DNA of 41,741 bases. Origin: Terana coerulea (taxonomy: Eukaryota > Basidiomycota > Agaricomycetes > Polyporales > Phanerochaetaceae). Where the stretch lies: contig JAKOGH010000268.1 of the NCBI GenBank assembly GCA_024811115.1, positions 1-41,741 on the forward strand, written 5' to 3'. How positions within the stretch are numbered: the stretch's first letter is position 1; the number at the start of each line of letters is the position of its first letter. The notes beneath the pieces are model-generated. The model was not told the origin of the DNA and did no database searches. It saw nothing but the letters and a program-made list of their open reading frames with translations. The position numbers and the translations under genes were made by a program. This document shows, one piece after another, positions 31,776-41,267 of the stretch.

Positions 31776-34700
31776 ATGAAGGACGAGAGAAGGCTGACCA
31801 AAACAGGCTCTGGAAGGGGAACATACGCTCGTCAGGCCTGCAACCACTGCCGGAGAAGGTGAGCGCGCATTCGCTCTCGGTCTCTGCACATTACTAATCA
31901 GAACCCGCAACATGTTCTTAGAAAAAGCAAGTGTGATGGACAGCAGCCTGTGTGTGGGCCGTGCCGAGACTCAGGGCGGGCGGAAGAGGTGCGTCGCGAT
32001 ATACAAATCCTGGTGCGCTCGGCTCATTGCATATGACTGTGGAACTAGTGCACTTGGGGAAGAGAAACCGCAAAGAAAGCTCGCACGCAACAACACTTTG
32101 AATCGCTGGTGAACCACATCAAAAGTCTCGAGGCACGAGTGAAGGAGCTGGAAGCAGAGTTGTCCAGTTCTCGACGCCACGGACAGCGATCGAGCTCTGT
32201 CTCAGAACTAGCAAGATCAGCCGGTTCTTCGCTGTCACCACACCCATCCCCAGTCACCAAATTCGAGCAAGACGACAGCGGACTTCTCGACGACCATGAC
32301 GACTTTGACTCGCCGGCTAATTCAGACAACGACTCAGAAATCGAGCAGCTCATAGCGCCAACAAGGCATCTGGTGGTAAGTGAGCTTTGTCGCGCCTGCA
32401 GACATAGTCATACTGACATGGGTGTTGACGCATAGCTGCAAGATGGCGAGCTGGAGCTATACGGGCCTACATCGGCTTACCGCCTAGCCCCAGAGCGCAC
32501 GAACAACTGCCAAGACTCCAACCTCGCTGATCCCTCTGGTCATGGCCCGCAATCCGATCCTTTTTCAAGCGAGGACTCACCAGTCCTTGACTGGTCTCGC
32601 CATCTGCCACCAGAAGCACGCCTATCTTACACTGAACACAATCGGTGCGTACCGTATAATTGGTGTTGCTTCAACGTTGGCTAAACAATGCGCAGATTAC
32701 TGGATCTCCTTTTCCGCTTCTGCACATCATGGTGTTTCCGTGTCATCCCCTCCCTATTCTTGCGCGACATGCAACGCGCGCTGACGCTCCCGCCGTCTGC
32801 CACCATACCCCGCCTCACGCACTACTCCCCGATGCTCCATAACGCGCTTCTGGCTCTCGCAACAGCGTACTCTGACGATCCTGCCATGCAACGGATTGAA
32901 TACCGCCGCATATTCGCCCGGCGGGCTAAGAGCTTCATCGAGAAGGACGCGTTGACGCCGAATGTTTGTTTCGTCAGCGCATTGAGTTTGCTGTCGACGT
33001 TCCATTCTAGTAGAGGAGAGCAAAGTTTGGGGTATCTCTACGCTGGTGCGCAACGTGAAAGCTGACCGTGTCGTTCGGCAAGCTGATGCGCAATAGGTAT
33101 GGCTGGACGGATGACCCAAGCTTGTGAGCACACCACCGCTCGGTTTATGGCGAGTCGCCACCATTGACCGATATCCTGTAGTGGGCCTTCAGATTGATTG
33201 CGCGCCGCTTGTCAAATCGGGACGTATCAAGGAAGCAGACATGCTGAGTCGGAATTGGGCGTACTGGACAACGTTCTGCCAGGTGTGTACTCGCGCTGTT
33301 CCTCCCCATATCTTCGTAACCTTCTCCTTGCAGGATACCCTTTGGTCGCTTTATATCGGCCGTGACTGTGCACTTGCCGCACCAATAGCCGGTCAAATGG
33401 TGCCTGTACCATTCGTCGACTCGGAATTCGACCATGAGCCATGGGTATGGGAGCCGTCGGGGCTACCTCCACAAAAGAGTAACATCGCGAGCGTACTTCA
33501 AGCAACATGCGAGTTGCTGAGAATTGGAAGGAGAGTGATGGATTTCGTGTAAGTGTGAAGCGCGACGCAGTTGGCATACAAGCTGATAAACTGTGATTAG
33601 AAATGGCCTTGGGACGGACTTCAAGCACCCGAACTTACAGGTTGTTAGCGAGCTCGAGTATGTGTTACCTTGTTTCTCATGTAGTTTGGCCATACTAAGC
33701 TCGGCTCCGTAGCATCGAGCTGAATGCGTGGAAGGACTCGCTCGCACCGGAAGTTGACCTCACAGCCGCCACTCGCCCATCCGCCCTGCCACACCGTCTA
33801 TCCGTACATCTTATGTTTTGGTGGCTGTTTATTCTCTTGCATCGGCCGTTCTATCGGCGAACGAAACCGGGCAATGTGGACATCGATCATGTCAAGGTAA
33901 GCTTTCATTCGCTCTATTTGTATGTTGTGCTCATTGCCATCGTAGCTGTGTAACCGGGCCGCCGAGAACATGATGCTGCTGCTGGGGATCTGGCATAACA
34001 ATTACAACCTGCGCTATGTCTCGACCACCCACGTCCAATTCACCTTCTCAGCCGGCACTGTGTTTGTGCTGTCCGCCATACAGGCAATATCCGGACCTCG
34101 CTTAGGGCGTGTGACGCTAGCGTCCTCGCTCTCCCAAGTCGAGACATGCCTTGAGTACCTAAGCATCATAGGTCATTCGTGGGAGACAGCTGAGTGCGCG
34201 CGGGAGATCTTATTGAACTTCTTTGAAGAAACCCTCAAACCACGATTACTGCTCCGAGGAGGCGACGCAAACCTCAAGTTCGAGATGCCTAACGTCGACG
34301 AACGGGCTCGGGCACGCGCCGATTCAAATGCCAGCTCAATACGACGGAAGGACTCAATCCATGATGTCTCTTCTAGGCTCGACCCTGAATCTGGGCGGCT
34401 ATCCGGTGTCCTGCCGCCGAGGTCACTGTCGTCTTCATCTACGCTACCTCCTGACGGCCTACAGTACTTCCCAGGAAGCCCCACAACATCTACGGTTGGC
34501 TGGCCAATGTTGGTGGTCCCTAAATCGTCGGACGCGTATTCGCACTCGCATTCGAACATGCCAAGCCCAACCATCGAGCACGCGCCGTTCGTGCACCGTG
34601 CACACCCTGTGCACCAAAGTTGTGATATGGATATGGACACCGGCTATACTTTTGGTATGAGCATGAACTTGATGGACAGCGGAAGCGGCCAGCCCCAGAC

Positions 34701-34884
34701 TGCTCCCGTGGATATGATGGCGTTTGGTGTGCCTGAGCTGGGTGTGGGTTATCATTTTGACCCACATGTGCAGGCCCAAGTCCCGCTTGACTTCAGTGCA
34801 GAGGAACTAGCCATTATGGACCAGATATGCCGGCAGCAGCAGCAGAGTGGTAACATGATGTTCAATGTAGGCCAGCCTGTGTAA
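31776..34884 (+). CDS. Zn2Cys6 transcription factor with fungal-specific TF domain
   Basis: About ten exons. The N-terminal binuclear cluster is CNHCRRRKSKCDGQQPVCGP followed by CRDSGRAEEC, split by two introns; spacing C-2-C-6-C-6-C-2-C-8-C is canonical. A coiled coil follows (SLVNHIKSLEARVKELEAEL), typical of dimer formation, then an acidic Ser-rich linker. The fungal-specific middle homology region has FCTSWCFRVIPSLFLRDM, YSPMLHNALLALATAYSDD, GMAGRMTQALGLQIDC, WTTFCQDTLWSLYIGRDCAL and LMFWWLFILLHRPFY. The C-terminal 300 residues (33970-34884) are largely disordered, rich in Met, Ser, Pro and Gln, and are a likely activation domain. The architecture resembles NirA-type regulators. It stands head to head with the permease, suggesting control of it. 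Start uncertain; body certain. Confidence 0.88.
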
Positions 34885-35056
34885 TAATATTGGATCTTGT
34901 CTGTTGTATGTGGTGTTTAGAAATTATCAATCATAGGCTTGTAAATCTGTATAAACATTACAATATGTGTACTATCAATTAGTAGAGTAATATATATATT
35001 ATCTGTATCATAACTACATCTGCTTATTAAATATCATGTTAAAAATAACAAAAAGA
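34885..35056. other. AT-rich 3' flank of the regulator
   Basis: Short AT-rich spacer with the regulator 3' UTR. The base composition drops sharply from here to the window end. Confidence 0.5.
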
Positions 35057-35110
35057 GTGTCACAGATGGATGCACAGAAGTAGTATTATTTTTCATTTTC
35101 TTGCATTTTA
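35057..35110 (+). repeat. Isolated terminus related to the fold-back element
   Basis: Begins GTGTCACAGATGGA and continues with the AT-rich segment (GTAGTATTATTTTTCATTTT) found at the left end of the 7985-10304 element. It diverges after about 54 bp. It is either a relic of a related element or a fragment left by a later insertion. No partner end was found in the window. Confidence 0.55.
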
Positions 35111-35376
35111 GGGTGGTGGTGAACCAATGCGAGCGAAGCGAAGCGTTAGTAGGCAGGTGACTTCAAAGATCTGCGAAGGTGAGTGTATTGGAGTGATACA
35201 CCTGCAGCTTTCGACTTGAAGTCTCATCAGCGCAGATACTGGGGTTTATATACCTTTGCACAGCGGGCGAGGCACTCTGCCTTGCCCGTTGCCCAAGCCG
35301 TGTCGTACGACTTGGAGGGTAAATTATCATTGGTCTGGTCAAAGATCCCTTGTGCGCAGCGCACGGTGGGGATCTA
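35111..35376. other. Unassigned spacer
   Basis: About 265 bp, locally more GC-rich than its surroundings, with a small CGAAGCGAAGCG-type repeat near 35135. No coding or element terminus was recognised. Confidence 0.4.
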
Positions 35377-35540
35377 ATATTATTAAAATGGAAATCCAGG
35401 GTGGATTCCGTACGTGTACAGCTTATATAAACGTGTACATGCCTAATTGGGATGTGTACATGTCCAAGTCAGGATATGTACATATGTACTTGCCTAATTG
35501 GGATGTGTACGCATCCAAATTGGGATACGTACATGTGTAC

Positions 35541-36103
35541 TATCACAAAACTACAATACTCACCTGCTGGGATGACTTGAAAGAGGTGGGGAAAGCAGAG
35601 GGACTTGAGTAGAGCTAGTAGAGTGGATATGAATCAATGATGTTGTTGAGTCTGGGGTTTAGCCCACAGACCAGCCTCTTTATATACATGTGTAGAGGGA
35701 CCCAAGACACTATCTAAGACCTCTAATACCATATGCTGACTGATACAGTCAGGTGATGTCTGACTAAGGCTCCAGAGCATACCACTGCTCTAAATCCCTT
35801 ATCGGATCTGACCTAGCTATCATGCTAACATCAACACTATCTAGATGTCCTAATCGGAGCTACTGTACACTACCAGTCCATGATGTCATACCTGACATCA
35901 TACTGAGGTCATAGTCCAGAACAGTTCCAGACCAGAGTCCTGGATCCTATGTCTGTATAAGGCATATCCCTGATGTCCATGCGATAAGCACATGGCAAAC
36001 TGATCTAGCATCTTGTAACGCTGTGTGACGACTTGGTGACATGTTCGCGACTTGATGTTACACTTTAAGCGCTGTAGACTAGCGCTGAGAGAAATTTATG
36101 ACA
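35541..36103 (-). repeat. LTR, second copy of the 563-bp family
   Basis: Same length and near-identical sequence to the solo LTR at 9507-10069. It starts TGTCATAAATTTC on the minus strand at 36103. It is followed at higher coordinates by a polypurine tract, so this is the 3' LTR of a minus-strand element. It lies inside the GTGTAC minisatellite. Confidence 0.8.
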
Positions 36104-36208
36104 TTACCCCCTCTTCAGGTTCGAGCTCTGTTGAGAATTTGCCAATTTACTGTAGACCGACTACTTGAATGTCGACATCCGCAATCTGTTCGATAATGAG
36201 CCGAGCCA
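36104..36208 (-). other. Polypurine tract and 3' internal remnant of a truncated LTR retrotransposon
   Basis: On the minus strand GAAGAGGGGGTAA precedes the LTR, matching the layout at 1-18. About 105 bp of retroelement sequence remain before the minisatellite module resumes at 36209. The rest of the element, including its 5' LTR, is absent. Confidence 0.65.
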
Positions 36209-36611
36209 CCTAATATTATTAAAATGGAAATCCAGGGTGGATTACGTACGCGTACAGCTTATGTAAACGTGTACATGCCTAATTGGGATGTGTACAGCTT
36301 ATGTAAATGTGTACACATCCAAATTGGGACATGTACAGCTTAATATTATTAAAATCGTAATCCAGGGTGGATTACGTGACGCTGTACAGCTTATGTAAAC
36401 GTGTACATATCCAAATTCAGGATATGTACAGCTTATAAACTTGTACACATCCAAATCAGGATATGTACAGCTTATGTAAACGTGTACATACCTTATTTGG
36501 GATGTGTACATTTTAATTGGAATATATACATATGTACATGCCTGATTGAAAAGTGAACATGTATATTTTGCTTCATCATCAAACTTTGCATAGTCAGTTA
36601 GCTGCTTATCC

Positions 36612-37210
36612 AGTCAGTAAGCCAGAAATATTCGAATTTCGACGAATTTCTTGCTATTTCTAGCTCCACCAGAGAGCAAGAGCTTACTTACTCTTACTTA
36701 CTTCGATAGTAACAGTTGCTTACTGTTATGTATCTGGCCACTAAGTGCGCTTTTGCACTGCCTTATCCAGCTCCAATGAGGCAAGTGATTAGAACATTTT
36801 GAAGAGAAGTAAGAGCTCTGGTTATAATGGTAGTGAGATCATTTTGAGGCAAGTAACAGTTACTTACCACCTACTGACCTAGTCAGTAAGCCAGAAATAT
36901 TCGAATTTTGACGAATTTCTAATATTCTACTATTCGGAATCCACTGTGGATTCCGGCATGCCATGCCCTTACATAATCACATGCCTTCCTAATATGGGCA
37001 TGCCATCACATGCCCAGAGGCATGCCTTTCCAAATAAGGTAATGCCATCACATGCCCTTCCAAATAAGGTAATGCCATCACATGCCCTCCTAATATGGGT
37101 CTTGCCATCACATGCCTTCCTAATTGGGATGCTCTCACCATATGCCTACTACCATAAAGAGGAGTGTAGTATCCAGTTAGTAAGACAGAGATATTCGAAT
37201 TTCGACGAAT
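36612..37210. repeat. CAGTAAGCC / ATTCG-CGAAT modules and CATGCC minisatellite
   Basis: A module with CAGTAAGCCAGAAATATTCG, CGAATTTCT and (in full copies) CACCAGAGAGCAAGAGCTTACTTACTC occurs near 36612, 36881 and 37164. It recurs near 40300, 40432 and 40697 in copy 2. It contains the inverted pair ATTCG...CGAAT. Between the second and third copies, 36955-37135 is a short-period array around ATGCCATCACATGCC with a perfect inverted repeat (GGAATCCACTGTGGATTCC) at its left edge. Function unknown. Confidence 0.65.
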
Positions 37211-37217
37211 TTCTTAC

Positions 37218-37526
37218 TAATACTATTAAAATGGAATCAGTTACTCGCTTCCGTCATGACGCTTGCTATATATATATATATAATTATTTTGCATATGACG
37301 CATATGACGCTTCAATAGTGAATGTTTACATAGTTCATTGTCATGGCATTTAATTTTCGACTTACCATTGTGCTAATACTATTAAAATGGAATCGGCTAC
37401 TGTTTCCGTCACGACGCTTGCTATATATATATATATAATTATATTGCATATGACGCATATGACGCTCAATAGTGAATGTTTACATAGTTCATTGTCATGG
37501 CATTTAATTTTCGACTTACCATTGTG
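37218..37526. repeat. Tandem duplication, period 156 bp
   Basis: Two consecutive copies (37218-37373 and 37374-37526). Each begins TAATACTATTAAAATGGAATC, contains a (TA)n run, GCATATGACGCATATGACGC and TCATTGTCATGGCATTTAAT. A single, shorter version is present in copy 2 near 40930-41060. The head resembles the TAATATTATTAAAAT module. Confidence 0.75.
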
Positions 37527-37545
37527 CTTCAAAAAAGAACCAATG

Positions 37546-37867
37546 ATTATTTTAATCGAATTGTTTATTAATTGTTTTGCTTTTCAAAAGCAAAACAATC
37601 ATTATTTTAATCGAATTGTTTATTAATTGTTTTGCTTTTTCAAAAGCAAAACAATCATTATTTTAATTGAATTGTTTATTAATTGTTTTGCTTTTCCAAA
37701 AGCAAAACAATTATTATTTTAATCGAATTGTTTATTAATTGTTGTGCTTTTCAAAAGCAAAACAATTATTATTTTAATCGAATTGTTTATTATTTGTTTT
37801 GCTTTTTCAAAAGCAAAACAATCATTATTTTAATCGAATTGTTTATTATTTGTTTTGCTTTTTGGCA
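37546..37867 (+). repeat. Array of six 55-56-bp hairpin repeats upstream of the helicase
   Basis: Unit starts fall at 37546, 37601, 37657, 37713, 37768 and 37824. Each unit has an AT-rich arm (ATTATTTTAATCGAATTG) and a palindromic core, TTGTTTTGCTTTT followed by AAAAGCAAAACAA, able to form a hairpin with arms of about 12 bp. The array ends a few bases before the helicase ATG (37871), where a promoter or leader would lie. Long open frames through it (NHYFNRIVYYLFCF-type repeats) are by-products of the repeat, not genes. Confidence 0.85.
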
Positions 37868-37870
37868 ACA

Positions 37871-40033
37871 ATGAACCAGCATATGCTAAAGGAACTTGGA
37901 GTTCGCACTTTGTGCCACATTGCTATTACCCTTCACCATAAGCTTTCCTCTAGCGACATAGATACTTTGAATAATAATGAAGGTGATATTGCGACGAGCA
38001 AGTTGGCCATAGCTACTCTTGAACATCGAATTTACGGTCTATCTCCTAATGCGTCACTTGGTCATAGCAAAGGTATGCTTCTTTTATTTTGGAAGCCAGC
38101 ACTGGTTGGCAAAAGGCAATGCATGTTGTTCCAGGTATGCTACACTACTTTCTTTTACAATAATAGTAGCTAAAATAGTGCCAAGGTGGACTTGGTTTAT
38201 CAATCACTGAGTCACGCTGCGCAAACTTTGATACACTACTTGCTGCTGGTCGTATTCAGCTTCCTCAATCATGTGAAGCTCTTGCAAGAAGCCATGGTTA
38301 CATCAATTGTAGAACAGGTCACCACTTAACTTCAAGCTCAGCCAATCAATTTGGACAACCTAACAACTCAACTCACTTGCCATCTTGCCGCTACACTGGA
38401 TTTGACGCAGCTTATCAACACCAACAGCTATTATCTCAGCTCATCAGTTCTATATGCCATCAATCGACACCAAGATTGCAGCAGCTGCTTTTATACCACC
38501 AACCCAGCCCGTATATCACTTAGCACTTGCTGACAACATATCTATGCATCAGCCACCTCCTTCAGTCTCTCTGTCACCAATTCCAAATATATTGCCTTCT
38601 ATTCTTCTTATATCCTTGCCCAACATTATACAACATCCTGCTGTTCAAGCAGCGCCACTGGTACAACCGTACTCTAGCCCACAACAGGCTCCTACATTTT
38701 CAATGCCTAATGCTTCGCTTGATCCATTAGTTTCTGGTCAGCAGCAAATACACAAAGTTGCTTCCACATCTATGTAGTGTGATCTATTTTACCATATTAC
38801 TTACTTACAATTCAAACAGTATCACACGTATACAAGGCATATCACATACAGCTGGTAGTGATCTCACCGCTAAGGCACTTGCCTCGCTATGTAAATTGCT
38901 TCAAAAGCCAGATGCTCAGTGATCGTCCAGTGGTCAAAAACAGTCAGTTATCAAGGTTTTGCAGCGTACAACGGATGTCATCTCTATTCTGGCTACTAGT
39001 GGAGGCAAGACCATGCTGCCACTTATTGCAGCTGATTTAGAACTACAGAATACCCTCACCGTTGTCATTCCACTCAAATCGCTTCTTCAAGACTACAAAA
39101 AGTGGCTTACAGCTTTGAAGATTCCATTTGAAGTCTATTGCTCAACCACTCATCCACGCAGCCTTACAGGAAGGGCATTGTTCTTGTACTAGTTGATCAG
39201 GCTCGCAGCACTAACTTCCAGGACGAAATGGTCTATCTTCACAGCACTCGTGGTCGTATTATCAAGTGCGTTGTTTTGGATGAAGTTCATCTTTACCTTA
39301 CCTCTGACACATTTCGCGATAGCGTTAAGTTCTTCAACAAACTTCGCTTTGCTGAGAACTGCCAGCTGGTCCTTCTTTCTGCTACACTTCCACCACACAC
39401 TATTCCCATATTACGTCATGAAGGCAACTTGCTACATCACACTCAAGTCATTCGCACTATCACTGTTCGCCTAAAGCTAGAGTATGTAATTGATAAGCCA
39501 CTTCCAACCAAAGATGCCATCGTTGCATGAGCCATCACAGTGGTCGAGTCCTGCAGCGAGAACTTTGAAAATGCAGATCGTGGTTTAATCTTTGTTCCAT
39601 TTAAGCCACTCCTTGACAAACTTGCTGCACGTCTTCACTGTCCAGCATATTATAGAGGAAAGAGTGCAAGTGGGCGAAGCAGTCAGCGATCAAGCAAAGG
39701 AAGCAGCAGTCAAGTCTTGGATCAATAGTGACAGTCGGTGGATGGTGTGCACTACTGCTGTTGCAGCTGGCAATGACTATCCCAGTATCCGTGCCGTCAT
39801 TCATTACCCACGCCAATGGACTTCATGGACTGGGTGCTATGGGTCGAGCTGGTCGCGATCATGAGCATGCCATTGCACATCTTCTTCCTATTGCTTCCAA
39901 CCGCTTTATGACACCTCAAGACTTTGCAACAATGAACACATTGAAGGGCTACAGTGCTATGCGTGCTATCATTTACAACAGCCAAGATGTATTCACACTC
40001 AGGATATCAAGTGGATGGATGGTACGTGACATC
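37871..40033 (+). pseudogene. RecQ-like DEVH helicase, broken, copy 1
   Basis: It begins MNQHMLKELGVRTLCHIAIT. The first exon (LLLFWKPALVGKRQCMLFQ) splices over a short intron to GGLGLSITESRCANF, then a Pro/Ser/Gln-rich middle. The SF2 helicase core is complete in order. It has a Q-like segment (SSSGQKQSVIKVLQ), Walker A ATSGGKT (38992-39012), VIPLKSLLQDYKKWL, DEVH box VVLDEVHLY (about 39276), SATLPP (about 39378), IFVPFKPLLDKLAARL, WMVCTTAVAAGNDYPSIRAVIHY and motif VI MGRAGRDHE. Breaks include TGA at 38920, TGA at 39528, an extra G near 39673 and frame shifts near 39165 and 39830. The gene is cut at 40033, before a RecQ zinc or winged-helix region would end. Multi-copy RecQ-like helicases are known from fungal subtelomeres; that location is not shown here. 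Confidence 0.8.
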
Positions 40034-41084
40034 TAATATTATTAAAATCGTAATCCAGGGTGGATTACGTGACGACAGCTTATGTAAACGTGTACATGTC
40101 CAAATTGGGATATGTACAGCTTATGTAAACGTGTACACATCCAAATCAGGATATGTACAGCTTATGTAGCGTGTACATACCTTATTGGGATGTGTACACA
40201 TTTTAATTGGTATATATATATATATACATGCCTAATTGAAAAGTGAACATGTATATTTTGCTTCATCATCAAACTTTACATTGTCAGTTAGCTGCTTATC
40301 CAGTCAGTAAGCCAGAAATATTCGAATTTTGACGAATTTCTTGCTATTTCTAGCTCTACCAGAGAGCAAGAGCTTACTTACTCTTACTTACTCAGTAAGT
40401 AAGCAGTACTTACTGCAACCTACTCAATTAGTAAGCCAGAAATATTCGAATTTCGACGAATTTCTGGCTATTTCTAGCTCCACCAGAGAGCAAGAGCTTA
40501 CTTACTCTTACTTACCAAGTAAGTAGGCAGTACTTACTGTGACTTACCTGGTCACTAAGTGCGCTCTTGCACTGCCTTATCCAATGCTCTAATGTGGCAA
40601 GTCATTAGAACTTTTTGAAAAGAAGTAGGAACTCTAGTTATGATGGTAGTGACATCATTTTCGAGATAAGTAACAGTTACTTACCACTCACTTACCTAGT
40701 CAGTAAGCTGGAAATATTCGAATATTGACGAATTTCTAGGTATTTCTAGCTCCATCGGAGAGCAAGAAGTTACTTACTCTAATATTTTACTATTCAGAAT
40801 GTACTGTGCATTCAGGCATGACATGCCTTACATGATTACATGCCTTCCTGATATAAGCATGCCATCATATGCCTAAGGGCATGCCTAGCCAGCTAATATA
40901 ACAGATGCCACTGGTTTTAGCAGTTTATTCCTAATATTCTACTATTGGAAACAGCCACCTCTTTCTGCGTCGTGACACGTTATGTGAATATATATATAAT
41001 TATATACCATGTGACGCATATGACGCTCAGTAGTAAAGGTTGATATAAGTCATTTTTACAACAGTCAATTCTTAGCTGATCATT

Positions 41085-41262
41085 TTGCTTTTGAAAAGCG
41101 AAACAAATAATAAACAATTCGAATAAAATAATGAATTGTTTTGCTTTTCGAAAAGCAAAACAAATAATAAACAATTCGAATAAAATATTATTTGTTTTGC
41201 TTTTGAAAAGCAAAACAATTCATTATTTTATTCGAATTGTTTATTATTTCTTTGCTTTTTGG
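41085..41262. repeat. Hairpin repeats with inverted units
   Basis: Same family as 37546-37867, but the first two units (41101-41188) run in the opposite orientation (AATAAACAATTCGAATAAAAT) and only the last unit is in the copy 1 orientation (ATTTTATTCGAATTGTTTATT). The change of direction falls at a palindromic GCTTTT-AAAAGC core. The array again ends just before the helicase ATG. Confidence 0.8.
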
Positions 41263-41267
41263 AAACA

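Larger units (their letters stand above)
35377..36540. repeat. GTGTAC-rich minisatellite with module heads, split by an LTR fragment
   Basis: Arrays of a roughly 40-bp unit combine CCTAATTGGGAT, GTGTACA and CAGCTTATGTAAAC motifs at 35415-35540 and 36245-36540. Each block begins with the module TAATATTATTAAAAT followed by AATCCAGGGTGGATT, an inverted repeat (35379, 36210, 36341). The LTR at 35541-36103 and its short internal remnant sit inside the array. The same array recurs at 40075-40230. Confidence 0.7.
36341..40033 (+). repeat. Helicase repeat unit, copy 1
   Basis: A composite unit of about 3.7 kb. In order it has a head module (TAATATTATTAAAATCG plus an inverted repeat), a GTGTAC minisatellite, ATTCG/CGAAT modules, a CATGCC minisatellite, a duplicated 156-bp segment, 55-bp hairpin repeats and a RecQ-like helicase pseudogene. 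At 40034 the helicase is cut off and the next unit's head module begins, so units are joined directly. Copy 2 repeats the same order from 40034 to the window end. The start codon regions are about 3.4 kb apart (37871 and 41268). Confidence 0.75.

Noticed and set aside
37546..37867. CRISPR array
   Set aside because: The repeats are adjacent without unique spacers, and the genome is eukaryotic.
37683..37874. ORFs of repeated Asn/Ile/Phe/Cys-rich sequence
   Set aside because: They are translations of the 55-bp hairpin repeats and shift with unit length; there is no independent coding evidence.
40380..40540. Telomeric repeats (TTACTTAC-like runs)
   Set aside because: The runs are short, mixed and not the fungal TTAGGG type; they belong to the CAGTAAGCC module.
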